DNA of 64,000 nucleotides, taken from positions 203,267-267,266 of the forward strand of contig NZ_VJVZ01000007.1 in NCBI RefSeq assembly GCF_007097145.1. Direction: 5' to 3'. Position 1 is the first letter of the stretch. Each line of letters starts with the position of its first letter. Positions 15,836-23,223 of this stretch are shown piece after piece. The translations under genes were made by a program, and so were the position numbers. The notes under the pieces were generated by a model. That model was not told the origin of the DNA, did no database searches, and saw nothing but the letters and a program-made list of their open reading frames with translations. The stretch comes from Flavobacterium zepuense. Lineage in GTDB: Bacteria; Bacteroidota; Bacteroidia; Flavobacteriales; Flavobacteriaceae.

Positions 15836-17177
15836 GTATCTACTGCCCGGAAGCCTCTTGTTTTTATCCTTAAGCACACTGCAGGCACAGGATAAAAAAC
15901 CACTATCGCTGGATGAGGCCATTTCTATTGCAGTTTCACAAAGTACTGAGTCTACCCTTGCCGATACAAGGGTAACTACATCTAAGTACGATGTAGACAA
16001 TGTTAAGAACAACGCCTACCCTGATTTTAAGATATCGGGCCAGTATTTAAGGCTTACCAACCCTACGGTAAACTACAAGCTTGCATCAAACAACCAAGAC
16101 ACCGCCGAAGATGATGGCACAACCACGGCATCGCCTAAAGTAAACCAGGTCATGTTTGGCCAGGCTGCCCTAAGCATGCCTATTTTTGCAGGTGGAAGGC
16201 TAAAAAACAACATTGCAGCAAGCCAAAACATGTACCAGGCGCAAACCTTTGCTGCGGCTAACACCAAACAGCAGGTCGCCATGCAAACCATTGTTTTGTA
16301 TGCAAACCTATATAAAGCGCAGCAATCAGTTGGGTTAATACAGGAAAACCTAAAGAGTGCCAACCAGCGTGTTACCGATTTTAGTGCTATGGAAGAGAAC
16401 GGCTTACTTGCCCGTAACGACTTTTTAAAGGCACAGTTACAGGCCAGTAACATTCAGCTTTCGCTGGATGATGCTAAAAAGAACGTTGCTGTAATTAACT
16501 ACCAGTTGGTTACCCTGCTAAAATTACCTGAGGGCACACAGATACAGGTTAGTGATGCTTACTTTAAAAATTCAGGTGGTGTAACGCCTTCTGTAACCGC
16601 AGATGAGGCATTGTCACAACGAAGCGACTTAGAAGCCCTTAGATGGCAGCAAAAAGCCTCTGAGGCTAATGTAAAGATCGCTAAGGCCGATTACTACCCG
16701 TCGTTATCATTCTCTGCCGGATATGTGGCGCTGGATATTCAAAATGCGCTTTCGGTGTATAACGCTGTTAATGTGGGCGTAGGCCTTTCGTATGATATAT
16801 CAGGCATCTTTAAAACCGGTAAAAAGGTTAAAGCCGCCGAAAGCCGCGCCGAAGAAGCAAAGAAAGAGGTTGAAATTAAATCTGACCGCGTTAAAATAGA
16901 GGTTCAGGAAGCGTTTGAAAGCTACAACCTTTCGCTTAAGCAAAATAAAGTATATACCGAGGCTGTAGAGCAGGCTGGCGAAAATTACCGCATTGTTAAA
17001 GATAAATACGATAATGGCCTTGTAGATACCAACGACCTTTTAGAGGCCGACGTAGAGCAACTACAGGCTAAACTTAACGAAGCCTTTAGCAAAGCCGATA
17101 TTACCCAGCGTTTTTATGAGTTGCTAAACGCATCAGGAAAACTAACCAATTCTTTTAATCTTACCCAAAACAAATAA
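15825..17177 (+). CDS. TolC-family outer-membrane efflux channel
   Basis: 450 residues with a signal peptide (MKIKYLLPGSLLFLSLSTLQAQ). The two-fold OEP repeat is visible: each half has long coiled helices (QQVAMQTIVLYANLYKAQQS..., VKIEVQEAFESYNLSLKQNK...) and a beta-strand segment, with YDNGLVDTNDLLEADVEQLQ near the end as is common in TolC proteins. It forms the outer-membrane exit duct. It is followed by the EmrA-like adaptor (10 bases) and EmrB-like transporter, giving a complete tripartite MFS pump. Confidence 0.94.
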   Translation: MKIKYLLPGSLLFLSLSTLQAQDKKPLSLDEAISIAVSQSTESTLADTRVTTSKYDVDNVKNNAYPDFKISGQYLRLTNPTVNYKLASNNQDTAEDDGTTTASPKVNQVMFGQAALSMPIFAGGRLKNNIAASQNMYQAQTFAAANTKQQVAMQTIVLYANLYKAQQSVGLIQENLKSANQRVTDFSAMEENGLLARNDFLKAQLQASNIQLSLDDAKKNVAVINYQLVTLLKLPEGTQIQVSDAYFKNSGGVTPSVTADEALSQRSDLEALRWQQKASEANVKIAKADYYPSLSFSAGYVALDIQNALSVYNAVNVGVGLSYDISGIFKTGKKVKAAESRAEEAKKEVEIKSDRVKIEVQEAFESYNLSLKQNKVYTEAVEQAGENYRIVKDKYDNGLVDTNDLLEADVEQLQAKLNEAFSKADITQRFYELLNASGKLTNSFNLTQNK

Positions 17178-17187
17178 TAGAACAACA

Positions 17188-18276
17188 ATGGAAACTACTG
17201 AAAAAAAGAAAACTAACAAAAAGTTTCTTGTTATACTTATCGCTCTGGTACTTGTGGGCGGAGGTTACGGTATTTATAAATACATTCACTCCCAGGCACA
17301 TGAAACTACAGATGATGCCCAGATAGAAAAAAACATGAACCCAATAATACCAAGGGTTACAGGGTATATTACCAAAGTTTTTGTAAAAGATAACGACTTT
17401 GTAAAAAAAGGCGACACCTTGTTTATTATTGATGATAAAGACTACGTAGTGCGTGTAGAAGAGGCTAAAGCAGCCCTTGCAGCGGCCGAAGGCAGCTACG
17501 AAGCGGCTAAGGCCGATATAGGCGGAGCATCGGCTAATGTGGCGGTGTCTGAGGCTAACATACAGTCATCACGCGGTAATATAGAGGCTGCTAAAGTAAG
17601 GGTTTGGAGAGCAAACAACGACTTTACCCGTTACCAGAACCTTTATAACAACAAATCGATCACCAAACAGCAGTTTGAGCAGGCACAGGCCGCTAAACAG
17701 GAGGCTGATGCCGAGCTGAAAGTGCTTCAACAGGCCGAGACAGCCAGCAGGAGCCAAAGGGCTGCAAGCGTGAGCCGTAGCAGTGTATCGGGCAAACAGA
17801 CCGATGTTGCAGCAGCGAACATTAAAAAGGCGCAGGCTACGCTTAACGCAGCACAGCTTAACCTTTCTTACACTTACGTTACCGCAGCTATTGATGGCCA
17901 GGTATCTACCATAGATATCCAGCCGGGACAGCTTGTGGCTCCGGGGCAGGCGTTGTTCTACATAATAAACAATACCGATGCCTGGGTTGTGGCTAACTTT
18001 AAAGAAACCCAGTTAACCAAAATGGTAGCAGGCCAAAAAGTGATCATTACTGCCGATGCTTACCCTGACGTTGAGTTTGAAGGCGAAATAACTTCGTTCT
18101 CTCCCGCTACCGGTGCACGTTTTTCTTTATTACCTCCTGATAATGCGACAGGTAACTTTGTTAAGACCGTGCAAAGACTTCCTGTAAAAATATCGCTTAC
18201 TAAAAATAACGACCAGGAAAAAGTGAAGCTGCTTCGCCCGGGTATGAACGTAGATGTAGACGTACACTTAAAATAA
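17188..18276 (+). CDS. HlyD/EmrA-family efflux adaptor
   Basis: 362 residues. A short cytoplasmic N-terminus rich in Lys, one membrane helix (about 12-32), TDDAQIEKNMNPIIPRVTGY as the first biotinyl-lipoyl segment, a long coiled coil (about 85-215; ALAAAEGSYEAAKADIGGAS and Gln/Ala-rich repeats), second lipoyl segment (SYTYVTAAIDGQVSTIDIQ), then a beta-barrel. EmrA-type adaptors join an MFS transporter to TolC. It sits between the TolC and MFS genes, 6 bases before the latter. Confidence 0.94.
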   Translation: METTEKKKTNKKFLVILIALVLVGGGYGIYKYIHSQAHETTDDAQIEKNMNPIIPRVTGYITKVFVKDNDFVKKGDTLFIIDDKDYVVRVEEAKAALAAAEGSYEAAKADIGGASANVAVSEANIQSSRGNIEAAKVRVWRANNDFTRYQNLYNNKSITKQQFEQAQAAKQEADAELKVLQQAETASRSQRAASVSRSSVSGKQTDVAAANIKKAQATLNAAQLNLSYTYVTAAIDGQVSTIDIQPGQLVAPGQALFYIINNTDAWVVANFKETQLTKMVAGQKVIITADAYPDVEFEGEITSFSPATGARFSLLPPDNATGNFVKTVQRLPVKISLTKNNDQEKVKLLRPGMNVDVDVHLK

Positions 18277-18282
18277 CACACT

Positions 18283-19872
18283 ATGGCAGGAGCAAAAGTT
18301 CAGGCAGACGATAGTTTAGTGCTTTATGGTTTTGATCGCGTTATTATTACAATAACAGCAGTACTTTGTGCCCTGCTCGAAATTGTTGATACCACGATTG
18401 TAAACGTTGCGCTAAACGAAATGCGCGGTAGCCTTGGGGCAACTCTAACCGATGTTGCCTGGGTTATAACCGCTTACGCAATTGCTAACGTAATTGTAAT
18501 ACCCATGACAAGCTGGCTGTCGCAGCAGTTTGGCAGGAGAAATTATTTTGCGGCATCTATAGTAATATTTACCATAGCTTCTTTTGCCTGTGGTAACGCC
18601 GATAATATCTGGGAGCTTGTAGCCTTCAGGTTCATCCAGGGCATGGGTGGTGGTGCACTGCTTGTTACCGCACAAACCATTATTACAGAGAGTTACCCAG
18701 TAGAAAAACGTGGTATAGCACAGGCTATTTACGGTATGGGCGTAATTGTAGGCCCTACACTTGGCCCGCCTTTAGGGGGCTACCTTGTAGATAATTATTC
18801 ATGGCCTTACATCTTCTATATCAATGTGCCACTGGGTATTATAGCTACAATGCTGAGCCTTATTTATGTTAAGAGCCCTAAATATGGCGAGAAGCTAAAG
18901 GCCAGCCAGGTAGACTGGTGGGGCATCCTGTTCCTTATCGCATTTATTGGTTCGCTACAGTTTGTACTTGAGCACGGCCAACAGGACGACTGGTTCGAAT
19001 CGCATGAAATTGTGGCACTTAGCGTGGTAAGCGTATTTGGCTTACTGGCCTTTATATGGAGGGAATCCGTTTACAAACACCCTATTGTTAACCTTAGTGT
19101 ATTGAATGACAGCAACCTGCGCATTGGTACCGTAATGTGTTTTATAATGGGCTTTGGCTTGTACGGGTCTACTTTCGTTATCCCTATTTACACCCAGTCG
19201 ATATTAGGGTGGACAGCACTTGATGCAGGTATGCTTTTGATACCCAGCTCACTAATGACCGCCTTTATGATGCCGTTTATTGGTAAGATGATCCAGAATG
19301 GCCTTCCTCAAACCTATATGGTAGCAACGGGCTTTATGATATTCTTTGGCTTTACCTTTTGGATGTTTAGCATTATGACGCCCGATACCGGTGCCGAACA
19401 CATGTTCTGGCCGCTTATTATGCGTGGCATGGGCTTGGGCTTACTCTTTGTACCCATCACCACAATGGCGCTTAGTACGCTTAAAGGCAAGAACATAGGC
19501 GAAGGTGCCGCCTTTACCGGGATGATGCGCCAGTTGGGTGGATCGTTTGGTATTGCACTGATATCTACCTTTATAACCCGTTTTTCACAAAAACACAGGG
19601 TAGATTTGGTATCGCACCTGCAATCAGATAATTATAACGTACAGCAGCGCGTATTGCAATTACAGCGCGGCTTCATGTCTAAAGGATTGAGTGCCAACGA
19701 ATCGCTTAACAAAGCCTATGCGGCCATGGAAGGCTCTGTAATGAAACAGGCTACCGTGCTATCCTATATGGATGTTTTCTTATACCTCGGCATATTATTT
19801 CTTGTATGTATACCTTTTATTTTACTTGTAAAACAAGGCAAGAGCAAGGTAGATATGTCGTCAGTACATTAA
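18283..19872 (+). CDS. DHA2-family MFS multidrug transporter (EmrB/QacA-like)
   Basis: 529 residues with about 14 membrane helices, the DHA2 count. Motif A-like WLSQQFGRRNYFAASIVIFT and motif C-like YGMGVIVGPTLGPPLGGYLV are clear; EIVDTTIVNVALNEMRG in helix 1 contains the Asp/Thr motif D1 of the 14-helix drug exporters. It exports hydrophobic compounds with proton antiport, passing them through the adaptor and TolC encoded just upstream. Last gene of the tetR-tolC-emrA-emrB type operon; a strong terminator follows. Confidence 0.95.
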   Translation: MAGAKVQADDSLVLYGFDRVIITITAVLCALLEIVDTTIVNVALNEMRGSLGATLTDVAWVITAYAIANVIVIPMTSWLSQQFGRRNYFAASIVIFTIASFACGNADNIWELVAFRFIQGMGGGALLVTAQTIITESYPVEKRGIAQAIYGMGVIVGPTLGPPLGGYLVDNYSWPYIFYINVPLGIIATMLSLIYVKSPKYGEKLKASQVDWWGILFLIAFIGSLQFVLEHGQQDDWFESHEIVALSVVSVFGLLAFIWRESVYKHPIVNLSVLNDSNLRIGTVMCFIMGFGLYGSTFVIPIYTQSILGWTALDAGMLLIPSSLMTAFMMPFIGKMIQNGLPQTYMVATGFMIFFGFTFWMFSIMTPDTGAEHMFWPLIMRGMGLGLLFVPITTMALSTLKGKNIGEGAAFTGMMRQLGGSFGIALISTFITRFSQKHRVDLVSHLQSDNYNVQQRVLQLQRGFMSKGLSANESLNKAYAAMEGSVMKQATVLSYMDVFLYLGILFLVCIPFILLVKQGKSKVDMSSVH

Positions 19873-19953
19873 TATACAGGCATTTATAGAGTTGGTAATC
19901 TCGCAATGCAATAATTAATAATACTACCCAACTACACACAACTAAATGCCTTT

Positions 19954-19986
19954 AACCTGCCGGGAAGCCTACCGGCAGGTTTTTTT
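19954..19986 (+). terminator. Terminator of the efflux operon
   Basis: Perfect 10-bp arms AACCTGCCGG (19954-19963) and CCGGCAGGTT (19972-19981), 8-base loop, then T run to 19986. Confidence 0.92.
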
Positions 19987-20005
19987 ATACTTAAAATCTT
20001 AAATT

Positions 20006-20299
20006 ATGAATCCAAAATACAACCACTACAAGATCATTTTAGAGCACACTTACAACCCTAAAAATGAAACACTTAACCTACCTGTAACAGTAGAATTTGA
20101 TAACCACGACAACCTTTTTAATATCATAGGCAAGCTGCAGGACCGTAACCATTTTAATGACGTTAACCAATCTGCTGAGTTTGCCATAGGCCTTAAAATG
20201 TTTAGCGAGGTAATGCTGCGCAACAAGGAAAACCCTCTTTTTGAGGATATTATGCCTGCGTTTAAGCACTTTATGACAAAGCTAAAAGGCGGACAATAG
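20006..20299 (+). CDS. DUF3861-family small protein
   Basis: 97 residues, no signal peptide. The pattern NHYKIILEHTYNPKNETL, FDNHDNLFNIIGKLQDRNHF, FAIGLKMFSEVMLRNKENPL and a short basic tail fit the DUF3861 family of small cytoplasmic proteins. Function unknown. It stands alone between the efflux terminator and the lipocalin-like lipoprotein gene, with a 75-base gap to the latter. Confidence 0.8.
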   Translation: MNPKYNHYKIILEHTYNPKNETLNLPVTVEFDNHDNLFNIIGKLQDRNHFNDVNQSAEFAIGLKMFSEVMLRNKENPLFEDIMPAFKHFMTKLKGGQ

Positions 20300-20374
20300 C
20301 TATAAGTTTTATGAAGTTCTTAAGGATTTTCTTTCAATAAAAAACTTAGTTTTGCCTTTTAAAACACTACTAAC

Positions 20375-20812
20375 ATGAAAAAAATCCTATTACTTTTAGT
20401 GCTAACTGTAACTGCCTTAGGCTGTTCAGGAGATGATGATAACAACAATGGCGTTCGTAACCCCTACACTGGCAGCGTAGTAGGCACCTGGACCACCGTA
20501 GGCCTTAGTATAGATGGCAACCTGGTTAACCTGGATTGCGATGCGCCTGCGCCTGTAGAAGATAACTACACCTTTGTATTTTACGAAGATGGCTATTTTG
20601 ACATTTACCACAACTGTGATCCTGAGGGTGTTATCTATGCCAGTGGAACTTATACCACCACCGGTAATGTGCTAAGGATCAACTTAGATAGTATGGAAGG
20701 ACGCGCCCACATGATAGACTACCTTGACGAAGACCAGCTTCAGTTTGAATTTTCAATAGGATCCGAAGGGTTATTTTACGGATACGTTTTTACCGTGCAG
20801 CAACAATTTTAA
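20375..20812 (+). CDS. Lipocalin-like lipoprotein
   Basis: 145 residues. The lipoprotein signal MKKILLLLVLTVTALGC (lipid Cys 17) is followed by SGDDDNNN, an acidic stretch of the kind that directs Bacteroidota lipoproteins to the cell surface. Then a single lipocalin-like barrel: VVGTWTTVGLSIDG, YTFVFYEDGYFDIY, YASGTYTTTGNVLRI and a C-terminal strand. Likely surface-exposed; ligand unknown. It ends at a hairpin shared with the next, convergent gene. Confidence 0.85.
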   Translation: MKKILLLLVLTVTALGCSGDDDNNNGVRNPYTGSVVGTWTTVGLSIDGNLVNLDCDAPAPVEDNYTFVFYEDGYFDIYHNCDPEGVIYASGTYTTTGNVLRINLDSMEGRAHMIDYLDEDQLQFEFSIGSEGLFYGYVFTVQQQF

Positions 20813-20901
20813 AATCTATATATAAATATTTTCAAATGTGATAAAGCAGCAAATTAGGGCTTAATATTTCACTTTTGGATTTCGTTTTCAGCTAAAAAAA
20901 A

Positions 20902-20921
20902 CCCTAAAATCGCTTTTAGGG
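20902..20921. terminator. Bidirectional terminator between convergent genes
   Basis: Arms CCCTAAAA (20902-20909) and TTTTAGGG (20914-20921), 4-base loop, with GTTTT to the right and an A8 run to the left (T8 on the minus strand). It starts directly after the stop of the minus-strand gene ending at 20928. Confidence 0.8.
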
Positions 20922-20927
20922 GTTTTG

Positions 20928-21281
20928 CTATTCTAATACAAACTCAATTTCTGACACATCATCATTTTCAAGTTTTTTAAACCTCGGCCTAATTTCGGCA
21001 TTTTTCATAAAAGGTGTGGCAAGCAGCGTTGGCCGGATGGCTTTAAAAAGCGCCTCGGCACTATCGCCATAAAGGTATAAAAAGCCATCTAACAGGTCTA
21101 AAGCCATTTGGTGGCCCTCCAGTTCGCCTGCCCCTTCGTTGTACAGCACAATGCGCAGTTTGCTCTCCAGCTCGTGCAGTTTCTCCAGGCTTTTTTCGCC
21201 ATAATTAAAGTATATCACAACCGATTGCCTTGTATCTTCCGGCTCATTGCTGTCGTTTTTAAACAGGTCTGCTATATTCAT
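20928..21281 (-). CDS. Uncharacterised 117-residue cytoplasmic protein
   Basis: Not recognised. Soluble, acidic, no signal or membrane segment. Seen: a beta-alpha-like start after residue 20 (SVVIYFNYGEKSLEKLHELESKLR), LYNEGAGELEGHQMALDLLDGFLYLYG and a C-terminal FKKLENDDVSEIEFVLE. The regular alternation suggests a small alpha/beta fold. Its promoter region holds two TetR-type palindromes (21305-21320, 21354-21369), while no TetR gene is adjacent, so it is probably controlled by a distant regulator. Confidence 0.75.
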   Translation of the reverse strand: MNIADLFKNDSNEPEDTRQSVVIYFNYGEKSLEKLHELESKLRIVLYNEGAGELEGHQMALDLLDGFLYLYGDSAEALFKAIRPTLLATPFMKNAEIRPRFKKLENDDVSEIEFVLE

Positions 21282-21304
21282 CTATATCCTCTTACTTATA
21301 GTTT

Positions 21305-21369
21305 TATACCGGTCGGTATATTTTTTTGGCGCTAAACAACCCATTACAAATAATATACCAATCAGTATA
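21305..21369 (-). promoter_or_regulatory. Pair of TetR-type operators upstream of the 117-residue gene
   Basis: TATACC-GGTC-GGTATA (21305-21320, perfect 6-bp arms) and TATACC-AATC-AGTATA (21354-21369, one mismatch) share the same half-site and spacing and lie 49 bases apart in the region 24-88 bases upstream of the minus-strand start. The TATACCnnnCnGTATA form is typical of operators bound by TetR-family dimers. Confidence 0.6.
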
Positions 21370-21429
21370 CTTTACATAAAGGGTAAATTTTTGAACCGTT
21401 AACTGTCACCCATCAACCAACAACTAAAA

Positions 21430-22188
21430 TTACCTCGTAAACACAAGTGTATTTCCCTTGCTTAGTTTAACATCAAAACTATACCCATCATAATCAAAAC
21501 CTTTAAGGCCTTTAAGGGTCTTAACGTTCTTATCTATAATGTAGCGCACCATCATACCCCTCGCCTTCTTGGCAAAAAAGCTAACCATGCGCAGGTTGCC
21601 GTCTTTGTAGTCTTTAAACTCGGGGGTTATAACCGGTACTTTAAGTGCTTTGGCATCTACAGCTTCAAAATACTCCTTGCTGGCAAGGTTAACAAACAGC
21701 TCGCCATCCTTAAGCTCGGCGTTAAGAGCTTGGGTAATGCCCTGTTTCCAAAACTCGTACAGGTTCTTGTCATCGCCTACAGGCAGGTGCGTGCCCATCT
21801 CTAAACGGTAGGGCTGCACGAGGTCCAGCGGCTTTAGCAAACCGTACAGTCCTGATAGTATCCTCAGGCTATCCTGCAACCTGCCCACCTTTGCAGGCGG
21901 AATGGTATAGGCATCCAGCCCTACGTATACATCGCCGTTAAAGGCATATATGGCGGGGCGGGCATTTTTAGTGGTAAAGGGTGTTGCCCATTCCTGGTTA
22001 CGCTGCCAATTAAGTTCGGCCAGCTTGTCGCTAATATCCATCAGGCTTCGCAGCTCGGCAGGCGATTTATCCTTAACGGCGGTGTGCACTTTTTCGGCTT
22101 CAGCCAAAAAAGCAGGCATGGTATGTTTGCGAACCGGCAGTTTGGTCTCAAAATCAAGCGACTTTGCCGGCGATATAACAATTTTCAT
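21430..22188 (-). CDS. yaaA: Peroxide stress protein YaaA
   Basis: 252 residues, the normal YaaA (DUF328) length. The signature N-terminus MKIVISPAKSLDFE is present, as are PAIYAFNGDVYVGLDAYT, LRILSGLYGLLKPLDLVQPY RLEMGT and the C-terminal MVSFFAKKARGMMVRYIID. Family knowledge: limits free iron and oxidative DNA damage under peroxide stress in E. coli, and binds DNA. It stands as a single gene, with its promoter in the 105 bases before the divergent ABC ATPase gene. Confidence 0.96.
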   Translation of the reverse strand: MKIVISPAKSLDFETKLPVRKHTMPAFLAEAEKVHTAVKDKSPAELRSLMDISDKLAELNWQRNQEWATPFTTKNARPAIYAFNGDVYVGLDAYTIPPAKVGRLQDSLRILSGLYGLLKPLDLVQPYRLEMGTHLPVGDDKNLYEFWKQGITQALNAELKDGELFVNLASKEYFEAVDAKALKVPVITPEFKDYKDGNLRMVSFFAKKARGMMVRYIIDKNVKTLKGLKGFDYDGYSFDVKLSKGNTLVFTR

Positions 22189-22293
22189 TCGGTTACAATT
22201 TATACATCAAATTTAAGGTGCAAAACCCACCTGTACAATAAATAGTACACCGTTTTGTTATTATATTAGCCAATACCAATCAAACCAACACGC

Positions 22294-23199
22294 ATGACTG
22301 AAAACATTATTCAGACACAGGGGCTTACATTTCAATACTCAAAGAACAGGAAAGTGCTCGATAACGTATCCCTCAACATCCCCAAAGGTTCTATTTACGG
22401 TTTCCTGGGCCCTAACGGGGCAGGAAAATCTACCACTATGCGGCTGCTTACCGGCATCCTGCCCGAGCAAAACAACGCCATTAGCATTTTTGGGCAGCCA
22501 TTACAAAGCCAGTTACCGCACGTGTTTGATAACATAGGCGCGCTGGTAGAAAGCCCCGCCCTGTACCTGCACCTTAGCGGCTACAACAACCTTAAGTACA
22601 TTGCAAAGCTACGCAACATACCTGTAAGTAAGATTGATGAAGCCCTTGCCCTGGTAGACCTTGCTGCCGATGCCAAACGCAAAGTAAAAGGCTACTCGCT
22701 GGGCATGAAACAACGCCTTGCCATTGCCATGGCGCTGCTTAGCGAACCGCAACTGCTGCTGTTAGACGAGCCTGTAAACGGGCTTGACCCTAATGGTATG
22801 CGCGATATTAGACAACTGTTGGTAAAGCTAAACAAAGAAAAAGGCGTTACCATTTTTGTATCGAGCCACCTGCTGGCCGAAATTGAACGTATGTGTACCC
22901 ATGTGGGAATTATAAGCAAAGGTAAATTACAGTTTGAAGGCACCATACAGGAACTCGCTAAAAAGTCGGGACTGTGCAGGGTACAGCTTACGCTGAAAGA
23001 CGCCGCATTGTGGAAAGACAGGCTGCTGCCCGATTATCCTGATACCGAGTTAGAGAGCAGCGGCCGGCTGATGCTGGAACTGCACAATCGCGAGGCCATA
23101 CCCGCCTTTACCAAAAACCTTATAAACCAGGGTGCCGAAGTATACGAAATTAAGATACTTAACGGCCTGGAAGAATGGTTTATGGAACTTGTAAATTAA
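22294..23199 (+). CDS. ABC transporter ATP-binding protein (BcrA-type)
   Basis: 301 residues. Walker A GPNGAGKST, signature in the degenerate form SLGMKQR, Walker B LLLLDEPVNGLDPNG and the switch His in VSSHLLAEIE. A C-terminal extension of about 85 residues is typical of the BcrA/DrrA export class. It powers the membrane protein encoded 24 bases downstream, which is an unusual permease-thioredoxin fusion. Substrate unknown; homologues serve peptide antibiotic resistance or envelope-protein export. Confidence 0.95.
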   Translation: MTENIIQTQGLTFQYSKNRKVLDNVSLNIPKGSIYGFLGPNGAGKSTTMRLLTGILPEQNNAISIFGQPLQSQLPHVFDNIGALVESPALYLHLSGYNNLKYIAKLRNIPVSKIDEALALVDLAADAKRKVKGYSLGMKQRLAIAMALLSEPQLLLLDEPVNGLDPNGMRDIRQLLVKLNKEKGVTIFVSSHLLAEIERMCTHVGIISKGKLQFEGTIQELAKKSGLCRVQLTLKDAALWKDRLLPDYPDTELESSGRLMLELHNREAIPAFTKNLINQGAEVYEIKILNGLEEWFMELVN

Positions 23200-23223
23200 C
23201 TATCATCACTCCTTACTTATATT

